From: Acidobacteriota bacterium
GTDB lineage: Bacteria > Acidobacteriota > Blastocatellia > Pyrinomonadales > Pyrinomonadaceae
Length of the DNA stretch: 64,000 nt
Direction of reading: 5' to 3'
Assembly: GCA_019639135.1 (NCBI GenBank)
Contig: JAHBSL010000015.1
Span: 1 to 64,000 of the forward strand
Part shown: positions 7,294 to 16,767 of the stretch, piece by piece
How positions within the stretch are numbered: position 1 is the stretch's first letter
Layout of the letters: each line of letters begins with the position of its first letter
The notes under the pieces: model-generated
What the model saw: only the letters and a program-made list of their open reading frames with translations
What the model was told of the DNA's origin: nothing
Databases searched by the model: none
Position numbers and translations under genes: made by a program

Positions 7294-9414
7294 ATGAACG
7301 ATTACGTTATTTATCTGGTGCCCGCGTTGGGGCTTTTCGGCATTCTGGTAATGGCATTCAAATCTGCCTGGGTCGGCAAGCAGGACGCCGGCGAGCAGAA
7401 TATGCAGGAGCTTGCGGGCCACATCGCCGCGGGCGCAATGGCATTTTTGAAGGCCGAGTGGCGGGTGCTGAGCATCTTTGCCGTTATCACGGCCGCCTTG
7501 CTTGCCTATTCGGGCACGGTGCATGAGGTCAATGGCCGCGAGATCCACTCGCACTGGACCATTGCCATCGCGTTCCTGATCGGAGCGGTCTTCTCGGCGA
7601 CGGCCGGCTACATCGGGATGAAGGTCGCGACCAAAGCAAACGTCCGGACGACTCAGGCCGCAAGGACGAGCCTCAAGCACGCACTCGCCGTTTCATTTAC
7701 GGGCGGTTCGGTGATGGGTCTCGGCGTTGCCGGCCTCGCGATCCTCGGGCTTGGCGGGCTGTTCATTGCATTTCTCGCCCTCTTTGCCGACCTCGGCGTA
7801 AATCAGGTAAGGACCGCGATCGAGGTACTGACCGGCTTCTCGCTCGGTGCTGAATCGATCGCACTTTTTGCACGCGTCGGCGGCGGTATCTACACGAAAG
7901 CGGCTGACGTCGGCGCCGACCTCGTCGGTAAGGTCGAGGCCGGCATTCCCGAGGACGACGTCCGCAACCCGGCCACAATCGCCGATAACGTTGGCGACAA
8001 CGTCGGCGACGTCGCGGGCATGGGCGCCGATCTTTTCGGGTCATACGTGGCAACCATCCTCGCGACGATGGTGCTAGGGCAGGAGATCACCTCGCGTGAC
8101 GCGCTCGGCGGGCTCGCTCCGATCCTGCTACCGATGGTCATCGGCGGGCTTGGTATCGTCTTTTCAGTGGTCGGAATGCTGTTCGTCCGCATCAGCGGCG
8201 AAAATGCCTCGGTGCAGAATGCCCTCAACCTCGGCAACTGGTCGGCGATGATCATGACGGTTGTCGCTTCGTTATTTGCGGTGATGTGGATACTGCCGGA
8301 CGGGCAGATCACGCTCCGCTCGCAGTCGTTCGATAAATGGGGCGTTTTCTACGCGATCGTCGTCGGAACGATCGTCGGGGCGATCATGAGCTACGCGACC
8401 GAATACTACACGGCGATGGGCAAAAAGCCGGTAAATTCGATCGTTCAGCAGTCCTCGACCGGCCACGCGACGAACATCATCGGCGGGCTCGCTGTCGGAA
8501 TGAAATCGACCGTTATCCCGATCATCACGCTGGCCGCCGGTATCGTTACGTCATATTACTTCGCCGGGCTCTACGGCGTGGCCATCGCCGCCTCAGGGAT
8601 GATGGCGACGACCGCGATGCAGCTCGCTATCGACGCCTTCGGCCCGATCGCCGACAACGCCGGCGGCATTGCTGAGATGAGCCAGCTCCCGGCCGAAGTT
8701 CGCGGGCGGACCGACATCCTCGATGCGGTCGGAAATACAACTGCGGCAACCGGAAAAGGCTTCGCGATCGCAAGTGCTGCGCTAACTGCCCTCGCCCTAT
8801 TCGCAGCCTTCGTCGGCATCGCCGGTATCGAGCGGATCGATATCTACAAAGCGAACGTTCTCGCCGGGCTCTTCATCGGCGGCATGATCCCGTTCATCTT
8901 CTCTGCCTTGTGTATTCAGGCGGTCGGCAAGGCTGCGATGGACATGGTGCAGGAAGTGCGGCGTCAGTTCCGCGAGATCCCGGGCATCATGGAATATGAA
9001 GCCAAGCCGGAATATGAGAAATGCGTTGAGATCTCAACCAAGGCCTCAATCCGCGAAATGCTTTTGCCCGGTGCGATCGCTTTGATCACTCCGGTCATCG
9101 TCGGGTTCACCTTTGGTCCAGAAGTTCTCGGCGGTTTGCTTGCAGGTGTGACCGTTTCGGGCGTGTTGATGGGCATCTTCCAGAACAATGCCGGCGGTGC
9201 CTGGGACAACGCGAAGAAGTCGTTTGAGAAAGGCGTTGAGATCAACGGCGAGATGTATTACAAGGGCTCCGAGCCGCATAAGGCCTCGGTAACGGGCGAT
9301 ACGGTCGGCGATCCCTTCAAGGACACATCAGGCCCGTCGATGAACATCCTCATCAAGCTGATGTCCATCGTCTCGCTCGTCATCGCGCCGTACATTTTCG
9401 GTATCGGGCAGTAG
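7294..9414 (+). CDS. hppA: Membrane-bound pyrophosphatase, ion-translocating
   Basis: The 706-residue, multi-spanning protein couples PPi hydrolysis to cation export across the inner membrane. The signature run is present: [36 protein letters not shown], then [17 protein letters not shown]; the Asp clusters bind Mg-PPi. The K+-site segment reads [10 protein letters not shown], with Ala where K+-independent enzymes have Lys, so K+ dependence is expected. The ion-gate Glu usually found after GADL(F/Y) is absent here ([12 protein letters not shown]), while a Glu appears in [12 protein letters not shown]; as I recall this is the pattern of the Flavobacterium-type H+ pumps. The ATG at 7294 was preferred over an upstream in-frame start because it begins directly with the first membrane helix. 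A strong terminator follows. Confidence 0.96.
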   Translation: MNDYVIYLVPALGLFGILVMAFKSAWVGKQDAGEQNMQELAGHIAAGAMAFLKAEWRVLSIFAVITAALLAYSGTVHEVNGREIHSHWTIAIAFLIGAVFSATAGYIGMKVATKANVRTTQAARTSLKHALAVSFTGGSVMGLGVAGLAILGLGGLFIAFLALFADLGVNQVRTAIEVLTGFSLGAESIALFARVGGGIYTKAADVGADLVGKVEAGIPEDDVRNPATIADNVGDNVGDVAGMGADLFGSYVATILATMVLGQEITSRDALGGLAPILLPMVIGGLGIVFSVVGMLFVRISGENASVQNALNLGNWSAMIMTVVASLFAVMWILPDGQITLRSQSFDKWGVFYAIVVGTIVGAIMSYATEYYTAMGKKPVNSIVQQSSTGHATNIIGGLAVGMKSTVIPIITLAAGIVTSYYFAGLYGVAIAASGMMATTAMQLAIDAFGPIADNAGGIAEMSQLPAEVRGRTDILDAVGNTTAATGKGFAIASAALTALALFAAFVGIAGIERIDIYKANVLAGLFIGGMIPFIFSALCIQAVGKAAMDMVQEVRRQFREIPGIMEYEAKPEYEKCVEISTKASIREMLLPGAIALITPVIVGFTFGPEVLGGLLAGVTVSGVLMGIFQNNAGGAWDNAKKSFEKGVEINGEMYYKGSEPHKASVTGDTVGDPFKDTSGPSMNILIKLMSIVSLVIAPYIFGIGQ

Positions 9415-9432
9415 GTAGGCTTATCTAGGTAA

Positions 9433-9480
9433 AGGCCATATAGGAGGGCATATGCGTCCTATGTGGCCTATTTATTTTTC
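9433..9480 (+). terminator. Rho-independent terminator of hppA
   Basis: A 13-bp stem (AGGCCATATAGGA with TCCTATGTGGCCT, one G-U pair) and an 11-nt loop is followed by ATTTATTTTT. It lies between the convergent hppA and carA genes, and the right arm overlaps the carA stop codon. The T-run favours the plus strand. Confidence 0.85.
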
Positions 9481-10562
9481 ATCATTCTCACAAACTGCTC
9501 AAACAAATATTCCGAATCATGCGGGCCGGGGGCTGACTCCGGGTGATACTGGACGGAAAATACCGGCAAATTTTTGTGCCGAAGGCCGGCCACCGTGTTG
9601 TCGTTGAGGTTAATGTGCGTCACTTCGACATCCGCGGGAAGCGAATCGGGATCAACAGCAAATCCGTGGTTGTGTGAGGTGATCTCGACTTTTCCGGTCG
9701 CGAGGTTTTTGATCGGCTGGTTGCCACCGCGGTGGCCGAATTTCATCTTGAATGTCCGCCCTCCGAAGGCCTGCCCGATCAACTGATGACCTAGGCAAAT
9801 GCCGAAAATCGGCTTTTGCGAAGCGGCGAGTTTTCGGATCTCTTCGATCACTGCGGTCATCGAAGCGGGATCGCCGGGGCCGTTCGAAAGAAATATGCCG
9901 TCGGGCTCGAGCGCTATAACTTCTTCGGCCGTTGCTCCTGCCGGTACGACCGTCACCCGGCAGCCGAACTTCGCAAATTCCCGCAGGCTATTCGTCTTCA
10001 CGCCAAAGTCGTAAGCGACGATATGGTACCTGGCATTGGTGGCTGTTGGATATTCGAAGCTCGCCTCGGCAGTGACTTCCGTAGCGAGTTCGCGGCCTTT
10101 CATATCAGGCGAGGAACGCACCTTTTCGAGAAGGCTGGTATGGTCAAGATCCGTCGTCGAGATAACGGCGCGCATTGCTCCTTTGTCACGAATGTGTCGG
10201 ACAAGGGCCCGAGTATCGATGCCTTCGATTCCAACGATGCTGTTTCGCGAAAGGTAGTCTTGCAGTGTTTCGGTCGATCGCCAGTTCGAGGCGATCCGCG
10301 ACGCTTCCTTTACCACAAAGCCTTGAGCCCAAGGACGGTGGGATTCGACGTCTGACTCATTAACGCCATAATTGCCGATCAGCGGATACGTCATGCAAAT
10401 GATCTGCCCGGTATAGCTCGGGTCGGTCAGGATCTCCTGATAACCCGTCATCGATGTGTTAAAGACCATTTCCCCAAAGGCTTCGCCCTCAGAGCCGAAC
10501 GCGGTGCCGCGAAAGGAGCGGCCATCCTCCAGAACAATTATCGCCGGACTTGCTTTAATCAT
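9468..10562 (-). CDS. carA: Carbamoyl-phosphate synthase small (glutaminase) subunit
   Basis: The 364-residue protein supplies ammonia from glutamine to CarB for pyrimidine and arginine synthesis. The N-terminal CPSase domain is clear ([46 protein letters not shown]). The C-terminal class I glutamine amidotransferase domain carries the nucleophile Cys256 in [16 protein letters not shown] and the His-Glu pair in [23 protein letters not shown] forms the oxyanion strand. Length and order match the family. carB is not in the window. lepB lies 75 bp upstream on the same strand. Confidence 0.97.
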   Translation of the reverse strand: MIKASPAIIVLEDGRSFRGTAFGSEGEAFGEMVFNTSMTGYQEILTDPSYTGQIICMTYPLIGNYGVNESDVESHRPWAQGFVVKEASRIASNWRSTETLQDYLSRNSIVGIEGIDTRALVRHIRDKGAMRAVISTTDLDHTSLLEKVRSSPDMKGRELATEVTAEASFEYPTATNARYHIVAYDFGVKTNSLREFAKFGCRVTVVPAGATAEEVIALEPDGIFLSNGPGDPASMTAVIEEIRKLAASQKPIFGICLGHQLIGQAFGGRTFKMKFGHRGGNQPIKNLATGKVEITSHNHGFAVDPDSLPADVEVTHINLNDNTVAGLRHKNLPVFSVQYHPESAPGPHDSEYLFEQFVRMMKNK

Positions 10563-10637
10563 CTGTAATCCAGTTTATCGCAACCGTCGTCGGCAGTTAA
10601 GTTGACTTTGTTTGGAAATGCGGGGGAGCTTGAATCA

Positions 10638-11333
10638 CTATTGAACGGTACGCGTATCTGAAAGGTTTTCGAGTCCTGAGTCCTTATAATCTCCATGTTC
10701 GACGAAGCCGATCTTGTCCGGCTGCCAGTAGCGAAAGAACGCCTTCCCGTAAATGTACTTCTCGGGAACGAGGCCCCAATAACGCGAATCAGACGAATTA
10801 TCTCGGTTATCACCCATTACAAAGAAATGATGGGGATCGACCTTTTTCGCGGGCCAGGTCGGGAGGCTTTGGTTGTGTTCGGTGTCAAGATAATCTTCCT
10901 GTAGCTCGACACCGTTGATATAAACCCGGCCGTTCCTGACCTCGACCGTTTCGCCCGGCAGCCCGATGATCCTTTTCACGTAGCTCTTATCCGGCTCTCG
11001 CGGAAACCAAAAAACAACGATATCGCCTCGCTCTAAATGGCCCCAACTTACGCTTTGAATGTTGTAGTAAACGAGTTTGTTGACGAGAAGCCGTTCGCCA
11101 TTATGCAGATGCGGTAGCATCGATTCTCCTTCGACGACAACCGGTTGGATAGCGAACACACCTAGCAGGACAAAAACGACAAGGATCAAAAAGACGTCAC
11201 GAACCAGCCGCATTCCCTCGGCCCAGAGGAATGTTCGCGACTGCTTGCGGTAGTGATGCACTGCGATGTCGAGATCATCCGCCGGATCAAGCGGTCCGAA
11301 TGGTATGGTTCTTTTTTTCTTGCCGTTGAACAC
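10638..11333 (-). CDS. lepB: Signal peptidase I
   Basis: This 231-residue inner-membrane serine protease removes signal peptides from exported proteins. One N-terminal membrane helix (residues about 44-62) is followed by the catalytic domain with the Ser71 nucleophile in VEGESMLPHL and the general base Lys120 in DKSYVKRIIGLPGE. The later family boxes GDNRDNSSDSRYWG and VPEKYIYGKAFF are intact. The cytosolic N-terminus (about 40 residues, basic) is longer than in minimal enzymes. It is probably transcribed with or just ahead of carA. The upstream gap of about 155 bp is divergent to the aminotransferase gene and should carry both promoters. Confidence 0.96.
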   Translation of the reverse strand: MFNGKKKRTIPFGPLDPADDLDIAVHHYRKQSRTFLWAEGMRLVRDVFLILVVFVLLGVFAIQPVVVEGESMLPHLHNGERLLVNKLVYYNIQSVSWGHLERGDIVVFWFPREPDKSYVKRIIGLPGETVEVRNGRVYINGVELQEDYLDTEHNQSLPTWPAKKVDPHHFFVMGDNRDNSSDSRYWGLVPEKYIYGKAFFRYWQPDKIGFVEHGDYKDSGLENLSDTRTVQ

Positions 11334-11488
11334 TTTTATTGTGTTTGATTCCGAAATGCGGGCAAATGGTTGACCGCACTAAACATCTTCGATTTTCTGC
11401 CCCGATGGGAGATTTGTCAACGAGTTCTTTTCCTTACTCGAGTTGCATCGGTTCATAGGTCGGCAATGCTTGTTATAGAATCTTTCCA

Positions 11489-12616
11489 ATGACGCCTGAG
11501 ATCCGTTCGCTTTTTGCCGCCACCGAGCAATACGCCTACCTTAACTCCGCTGCCGTTTCGCCGATGCCGTGGACGGCGATCGAGGCTGTCAATTGGCAGC
11601 TTAACGACGTAGCCATGAATGGTTCGGAGCATTATTCCGAGTGGGTCAAAACGAAGGGACGCTGTCGCGAACTCCTTGCCGGAATGCTGAACGTCAGCCC
11701 GGAACAGATCGCTTTCATGCGCAACACGTCGGACGGCTTTGCGGCGGTCGCGGCGGGGCTGGAATGGAACCCGGGCAACAACATCGTCACATTCGGCAAT
11801 GAGTTTCCGGCAAACTTCTACCCGTGGCGGCGTGTTCGCGACCGTTTTGGCGTTGAACTGCGCATTTGCCATGAACGCGACGGACGATACGAGATCGACG
11901 AACTCATCGACATGATCGACTCGAAAACGCGCGTCGTTGCTGTTAGTGCTGTCCAATTCGCTTCGGGTTTTCTCGCCGATCTTGAAAGGATCGGAACCGC
12001 GGCCCGGGCAGCCAATGCCCTTTTCGCTGTTGACGTTATTCAAGGCCTCGGACAGATGGGATTTGATCTTGAGGCCGCTCGGGTCGATGTCGCGGCCGGA
12101 GCGAGCCACAAATGGCTTTGTGCCCCGGAGGGCTGCGGCATTCTTTACGTATCGGAACGCGCTCGCGAACGGGTCGATCCGGTCTTCGTCGGTTGGATCA
12201 GCGTCGAAACTCCCTGGGACTTTGACGACCGGGAACAGCCATTCAAACAAAACGCTCTCGCCTGGGAGAGCGGAACCGGGCCATCATCGCTATTCTACGG
12301 GCTAGAGCAAAGTCTGCTGCTTCTTGGGCAGGCGGGCCTCGGTAACATTCGCAGCTATCTTGCCGAGCTTTCGGGCTATCTCTGCGAGCGGCTTGCCGGC
12401 AGAAATTACCGCATTATCAGCTCTCGCGAGCCCTCGGAAGCGTCGGCGATCGTCTGTATTGAACATCTCGGCGGGCTGCATTGCAATGAAGTGGCGCAAA
12501 GACTTCGCGACGCGGGTGTCATCGTCTCGCCGCGGGGTGACCGTCTTCGTATCGCGCCGCATTTTTACAACAACAAGGAAGACATCGACAGGCTGATCGA
12601 TGCATTGCCGGAGTGA
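11489..12616 (+). CDS. Class V aminotransferase (cysteine-desulfurase-like fold)
   Basis: A 375-residue PLP enzyme of fold type I. The Schiff-base Lys208 lies in AGASHKWLCAPEGCGILY and the cofactor-binding Asp in FAVDVIQGLGQM; the N-terminal YLNSAAVSPMP and the FMRNTSDGF phosphate loop match class V enzymes of the kynureninase/isopenicillin-epimerase-like group. The active-site Cys loop of true cysteine desulfurases is not evident, so desulfurase activity is doubtful. Substrate unknown. It is a single plus-strand gene whose end meets the convergent gene at 12621 with a 4-bp gap. Confidence 0.9.
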   Translation: MTPEIRSLFAATEQYAYLNSAAVSPMPWTAIEAVNWQLNDVAMNGSEHYSEWVKTKGRCRELLAGMLNVSPEQIAFMRNTSDGFAAVAAGLEWNPGNNIVTFGNEFPANFYPWRRVRDRFGVELRICHERDGRYEIDELIDMIDSKTRVVAVSAVQFASGFLADLERIGTAARAANALFAVDVIQGLGQMGFDLEAARVDVAAGASHKWLCAPEGCGILYVSERARERVDPVFVGWISVETPWDFDDREQPFKQNALAWESGTGPSSLFYGLEQSLLLLGQAGLGNIRSYLAELSGYLCERLAGRNYRIISSREPSEASAIVCIEHLGGLHCNEVAQRLRDAGVIVSPRGDRLRIAPHFYNNKEDIDRLIDALPE

Positions 12617-12620
12617 TCTG

Positions 12621-13484
12621 CTACTCCGGCGTGATAGGCTCTGAAAGGTCGTCGAGGTTAAGGCGTGTGATCCCTCCTGCGTCCGAAAACGCGACCATCT
12701 TTTCGCGTACGCCCTCGCGGTATTTGAAGTAGGTGTATCCGGCGATTCCGCCGAGCAGTATGGCAACCGCGAAACCCATAAAGATCCACAAGATGATCGA
12801 GTAGATTATGTCCCGCGATGTCGTGACGAAGTACCGCTCCAAGTTCTGTAGAAGAAACGGGCTTTCCCCGAGCCACTGGATGTCTTTCTCGTACTTCACC
12901 TGGTCGATGAGTCCGGCGGCGGCCTCTGCGTCCTGAGTATCGAAAACGAAAACGGCGTAGTTTCCAACCCGCCGATAGACCGTCGGCGGTTCGGTCAGCG
13001 TCTGTGTGAGGATACGCAGAAATTCAACATCGGCTGCCGAGGCGAACTGCGGCGTTGTGTATTCAACTATCAGAAGCCGCCCTTCCGGATAAACCGCACT
13101 CGCCGCTTCGGTGCCGCCGACGAACTCGATCGCACTATTGACCTGGCGTTCGCCTATCACCCGAACAAGTTCTTCCTTCGAGGCGATAAATGCTGCATTG
13201 CCTCGAACAGCCTCCCAATTCGGCAGGTGTTTGAGGATTACCGGCACGCCGTCCTTTTCGTCAAATTCCTGAGTTCGAACATTCGGCTGAGGCTGTGCAA
13301 CGGCTGTTCCAGCGAAAAAAACGGCCGCAAGCAAGACCGCATGCAACCGAACGCAAGCCGGTCCGAGCCCGAGCGTTCTTATTGAGCGGAATAAACCGTT
13401 ATTGAAATGGGATTTGTACGTGAGCGTCGCCACAGAATATGTATCAAAATCGTTCAAGAGACAACTATACCATATCGTGCGCAC
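12621..13484 (-). CDS. Secreted/inner-membrane-anchored protein of unknown function
   Basis: The protein has a signal sequence (HAVLLAAVFFAGTAVAQ) and one C-terminal membrane helix (IIYSIILWIFMGFAVAILLGG) followed by a short basic cytosolic tail, so most of it faces the periplasm. The periplasmic part is about 180 residues of alternating strands and helices with SAIEFVGGTEAASAVYPEGR and AVFVFDTQDAEAAAGLIDQV segments. The longest frame begins at a GTG (13484), but 20-40 residues precede the hydrophobic core, so a later start such as the GTG at 13433 is also plausible. No known domain is recognised. It is divergent from the sigma-factor gene; a link between the two is possible but unproven. Confidence 0.7.
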   Translation of the reverse strand: MRTIWYSCLLNDFDTYSVATLTYKSHFNNGLFRSIRTLGLGPACVRLHAVLLAAVFFAGTAVAQPQPNVRTQEFDEKDGVPVILKHLPNWEAVRGNAAFIASKEELVRVIGERQVNSAIEFVGGTEAASAVYPEGRLLIVEYTTPQFASAADVEFLRILTQTLTEPPTVYRRVGNYAVFVFDTQDAEAAAGLIDQVKYEKDIQWLGESPFLLQNLERYFVTTSRDIIYSIILWIFMGFAVAILLGGIAGYTYFKYREGVREKMVAFSDAGGITRLNLDDLSEPITPE

Positions 13485-13654
13485 TGCTACGTAAAGCCGA
13501 CACGAGAACGAATTGAATCCTCTCTTTGATGTTCGGCGAAATGAAAGGTATGCCTCGAAAATACAATAAAAATAGGAGAAAAAGGGCCGGTATGGGAAGG
13601 TTTTCGGGGTTTGGCACGCTTTTTGATTCTTGGGATAGCGGGGGATACACGGAA

Positions 13655-14320
13655 ATGACTACAGAAACCTTGAACTATCCTATCTGGCAGAGCGGTACGG
13701 CGGCCGCGGAGAACGAAACGACTTCGGCCAAATACGTTTCTCCGCTCGCGGACACGAGCGACTTTGAGCTTACTCAGGCGGCGGCGTCCGGCGACATGGC
13801 GGCCTTTGAAGAGATCTATCAGCGGCATCATCGCCGGGTCTATTCGATCTGTCTTCGAATGCTCCAGAATGCTTACGAAGCCGAAGACCTTACGCAGGAT
13901 GTCTTCATCCAGCTCTATCGTAAGATCGGCAGCTTCCGCGGCGACTCGGCCTTTACCACGTGGCTGCACCGGATGACGGTCAATCAGGTCCTGATGCACT
14001 TCCGCAAGCGAAACGTGAAGTACGAGAAGGTCACCGAAGAAGGCGAAACGCCGGACCAGGTGGTCACGGGCACGACCGACCCGGAGCGGATGCAGGTCGT
14101 TGACAAGATCGCCCTTGAGCACGCCATCGAGCAGCTTCCGGACGGTTACAAGAACGTCTTCTTGCTCCACGACGTTGAGGGCTTCGAACACGAAGAGGTC
14201 GCTCGCATCCTCGGATGCTCGGTCGGCACGTCGAAGTCGCAGCTCCACAAGGCTCGGCTCAAGCTTCGCAAGCTTTTGCAGAAGAAGGCCAATCCGCGTC
14301 TGGTTGGTGTAAATATTTAG
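13655..14320 (+). CDS. ECF-type RNA polymerase sigma factor
   Basis: A 221-residue sigma-70-family protein. Region 2 is clear: [40 protein letters not shown] (core-binding and -10 recognition) and [20 protein letters not shown]. Region 4 is [20 protein letters not shown], then [20 protein letters not shown], the -35-recognition helix-turn-helix. The ATG at 13655 was chosen because the longer frame adds a basic non-family leader. The first 45 residues (Thr/Ser-rich) are an unusual N-terminal extension. No anti-sigma gene is adjacent, though the divergent membrane protein could be considered. The last 45 codons and the terminator are duplicated at 18.06-18.29 kb. Confidence 0.94.
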   Translation: MTTETLNYPIWQSGTAAAENETTSAKYVSPLADTSDFELTQAAASGDMAAFEEIYQRHHRRVYSICLRMLQNAYEAEDLTQDVFIQLYRKIGSFRGDSAFTTWLHRMTVNQVLMHFRKRNVKYEKVTEEGETPDQVVTGTTDPERMQVVDKIALEHAIEQLPDGYKNVFLLHDVEGFEHEEVARILGCSVGTSKSQLHKARLKLRKLLQKKANPRLVGVNI

Positions 14321-14352
14321 GTCCGAAATGCGTCTCCTGTCTGAGAACGCAG

Positions 14353-14381
14353 GGCTCGCCGAAAGCGGCGGGCCTTTTCTA
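14353..14381 (+). terminator. Rho-independent terminator of the sigma-factor gene
   Basis: The stem GGCTCGCCG / CGGCGGGCC (9 bp with one G-U pair) with an AAAG loop is followed by TTTTCTATTTT. It lies 32 bp after the stop codon. A near-identical copy sits at 18231-18259. Confidence 0.85.
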
Positions 14382-14435
14382 TTTTCCCCTACCGCATTTT
14401 CTTCCCCGCAACGCTTGACCAATCATGAAGTAATA

Positions 14436-14488
14436 ATTAGTAATGGTGCATGACCCTTCCGAATTAGTAATGCTGCATGACCCTTCCG
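14436..14488. repeat. Two tandem copies of a 27-bp unit
   Basis: Units of ATTAGTAATGSTGCATGACC plus CTTCCG repeat twice with period 27 bp and one mismatch (G/C), just before the 3' end of the 14507-15070 gene. The function is unknown. Confidence 0.6.
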
Positions 14489-14506
14489 GTTTTTGGGGCT
14501 GCGTCT

Positions 14507-15070
14507 TTAGGGATCGTTAAAGTCAGGCCGGGCGATGATCAATGGTTCTATTAGCCGAACGATCTCCATCAGTTCTTTCTCGTTCTCCTCTCTGCTTCTT
14601 TGGTGGTTGCTAAGGTAAACGCTGACCATTGCGCGGCCTTTTACAAAATGAAGCCCAACATTCGTCATCTTCTTATTGAACTCGACGTTCTTCACCAAAA
14701 CCGCCTCGCCCCCAATTCCCGGCGCTTCAAAAAACTCGCCCAAGGAAATCCCTTCTAATCCCAATCGAAAAGACCTGACTGTCTCCTCTTTGTTAAACTC
14801 GAGTTCAACCGCTATACGCAGACCTGTGCCGTTTCTTCTCCACGCAAACGAGGTATAAGTTCGACCGGGATGCCCAGGAGTTAAATCATAAATCAGGTGA
14901 GGGGTAGAAACATTTTCAAGAACGAAACGTTTCTCATGCTTTGCAATTAGATTCATGATTTGCTTCTCGATGTTGCTTGCTTCGGCAAACGCCTTTTTGA
15001 TTTTCTCGTCAGGAGCATTCTTGTAGCGTTTATGGAGTTTCGGATGCACAGGTTCCGCAATCTGCGCCAT
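14507..15070 (-). CDS. Hypothetical protein of the AT-rich block
   Basis: A 187-residue protein with a helical N-terminus (KIKKAFAEASNIEKQIMNLIAKHEKRFVL) and a strand-rich middle (RTYTSFAWRRNGTGLRIAVE, GLEGISLGEFFEAPGIGG, NVGLHFVKGRAMVSVYLS), ending in a helix (NEKELMEIVRLIEPLII). No signal peptide with the ATG used; codon use is more AT-rich than that of the flanking housekeeping genes. No family is recognised. It is the most downstream of four minus-strand genes that may be co-transcribed. A start further upstream cannot be excluded. Confidence 0.6.
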   Translation of the reverse strand: MAQIAEPVHPKLHKRYKNAPDEKIKKAFAEASNIEKQIMNLIAKHEKRFVLENVSTPHLIYDLTPGHPGRTYTSFAWRRNGTGLRIAVELEFNKEETVRSFRLGLEGISLGEFFEAPGIGGEAVLVKNVEFNKKMTNVGLHFVKGRAMVSVYLSNHQRSREENEKELMEIVRLIEPLIIARPDFNDP

Positions 15071-15223
15071 TCCAACATTCTCGCTAGTGATAGCATTAGC
15101 GTTGCAAAGAAAGGGATCTTCAACGCAGTTGCGCCTCTAATAAAAGCCGTTGTTTTTCTTATCTCTCCTTTCTAAGAGAGTCTTCAACCTGTTTCATTAG
15201 AGTCTTCCTCTTGGTCTATGCCC

Positions 15224-15937
15224 TTAGAACCGGAACCCAAATCCGGCGCTGATCTGTAGATTGTGCCTTGCGAAAGTCGGGTTGATCTCTCTTATTCCCG
15301 CCTCACTCGGCTTGCCGTAGCGGATGATAGTGTCGCCAACGTCGAATCTGATCATTGTTCGCCGCGTCGGATAATATTCGATAACCCCGCCAATATCCGT
15401 TGAAAAGAAGTTGCGTGGCTCGCCAACATTCTGAGTAACTACAGGTATAGGAAAGCTTTCGTCAATACTGACAATTGTCGGAAAATTCGCAAATCGGACA
15501 AAGCCTGGCCTGATCTTTCCAAACACGCCGATCTTCTTTCTTTCTGACCCGAATCTCTTGCCGATCTTTGCTCCCACCTGAAATTGAAATTTACCTCCGC
15601 CGCGTTCGAAACGGTTATCGGGGTTCGATGCGTCAGAAAACCGCGGAAGATAGTTTCCCTCCGCCTCGATAGCAATGTTATTCGTAATATTGTAGGTAAA
15701 TCTCGCGCCAAATCCCGGTTCCGCCTGAGTTTCGATCAGCGGGCTTGACCGAAACACGATCGTAATTCCCTCTCTTTTGTAAAAGACCTCAGCAGGGTCA
15801 TAGTTCTCCAGATTCAGGAGTGTAAAATGTCCCCCGATCTCGAAACGTTTAATTTTCTCGTCATTTTGCGCTGAAATTGACAAGATAGCGGTAAGGAACA
15901 ATAAAGCAGCGAAAAGAATTGTTTGCAGATCTTTCAT
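15224..15937 (-). CDS. Outer-membrane beta-barrel protein
   Basis: A 237-residue protein with a signal peptide (TILFAALLFLTAILSISAQN) followed by amphipathic strands of about 9-12 residues, such as FGARFTYNITNNIAIEAEGN, KFQFQVGAKIGKRFG, KIGVFGKIRPGFVRF and MIRFDVGDTIIRYG. It ends in Phe (SAGFGFRF), the usual C-terminal signal for BAM-dependent barrel insertion. Size and strand count suit an eight- to ten-stranded OmpA/OmpW-like barrel. It belongs to the AT-rich secreted-protein block. The ligand or role is unknown. Confidence 0.8.
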   Translation of the reverse strand: MKDLQTILFAALLFLTAILSISAQNDEKIKRFEIGGHFTLLNLENYDPAEVFYKREGITIVFRSSPLIETQAEPGFGARFTYNITNNIAIEAEGNYLPRFSDASNPDNRFERGGGKFQFQVGAKIGKRFGSERKKIGVFGKIRPGFVRFANFPTIVSIDESFPIPVVTQNVGEPRNFFSTDIGGVIEYYPTRRTMIRFDVGDTIIRYGKPSEAGIREINPTFARHNLQISAGFGFRF

Positions 15938-16009
15938 AGTTTCTTAATTTTTCCTACATAAAATATGAGGATAGACATCCGAAAGAATGCCTATCCTCGC
16001 GGACTCGAA

Positions 16010-16753
16010 CTAGTAACTACACTGCGGAATTGGCTGCAAGCAAGGATTCGGTTGAGGTGGCGGCTCAGGATTTTCATTTCCATGAACCCAAATTCCCGAT
16101 GCACCTAAAACGGACCCTTCAGTTGGTGTTTCTGTGCTGTGAACAAGAATAAGGTAATTACCATTCAGCCAGTTCGAAACATTTGGAGTGCTGAAGGTTA
16201 CCGTACCCCCCTCAGAAGAATAAGTTTGAGAAACACTTGTGGCAACGACATGTCCGAACTCGTTGTACCAAGTCGCTCGAAGTGGCCCAGCTTGACCCGT
16301 TAGCGATTTCCCGTAAAGCGAAATAGTGGACGGCGGTTGAAGCACATCGATGTCGCCCGGTGTGACAATCAGTTCAGCGAAATTGACACTACAGGTTAGC
16401 CGGGCAAGGTCATCTAGCCTCATAAATTGCAGGCTAGGAAAACACTGACCCGGCACGCCCAGTACTGTGAAACGCCACGTACCCGGCACAATCGCAAAGG
16501 AAATCCTTTTTAATTCACCCTGCGTGAAAAATTCATTGAAGTGAGTTCGGTTACCAGTTGTTGCTCCTGATGGCTGCACCAGGAAGCCATTCACGCTCGC
16601 AAGGATGGGGAACGGAAAAACAGTTCCACGACTTCCAACCAGCAGACTTACTCGAAATCCGGCATTCGGATCAGTGTTTCTGGTTCTACATCCTGTACCA
16701 AGCAACGAAATGACAGACACAAATACTACAGTACTTAAGAATATTCTGCTCAT
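16010..16753 (-). CDS. Putative lipoprotein with Ig-like C-terminal region
   Basis: A 247-residue protein whose signal sequence ends in a lipobox (SLLGTGCRTRN), so it should be lipidated on Cys22 and membrane-anchored. The mature part is strand-rich with few charged residues (FRVSLLVGSRGTVFPFPILA; TWRFTVLGVPGQCFP; LNGNYLILVHSTETPTEG), which suggests one or two beta-sandwich domains. It ends in a Pro-rich segment (PEPPPQPNPCLQPIPQCSY) with two Cys. No family is recognised. Its start lies 14 bp after the upstream secreted helical gene, so they are probably co-expressed. Confidence 0.65.
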   Translation of the reverse strand: MSRIFLSTVVFVSVISLLGTGCRTRNTDPNAGFRVSLLVGSRGTVFPFPILASVNGFLVQPSGATTGNRTHFNEFFTQGELKRISFAIVPGTWRFTVLGVPGQCFPSLQFMRLDDLARLTCSVNFAELIVTPGDIDVLQPPSTISLYGKSLTGQAGPLRATWYNEFGHVVATSVSQTYSSEGGTVTFSTPNVSNWLNGNYLILVHSTETPTEGSVLGASGIWVHGNENPEPPPQPNPCLQPIPQCSY

Positions 16754-16767
16754 TTTACCATCCTCCT

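Noticed and set aside
11453-12250. A 265-codon minus-strand frame opposite the aminotransferase gene
   Set aside because: Shadow of a confirmed PLP enzyme; no start or ribosome-binding site.
13487-14422. A 311-codon minus-strand open frame opposite the sigma-factor gene
   Set aside because: It runs antisense through well-conserved sigma regions 2 and 4 and has Arg/Leu-rich shadow composition.
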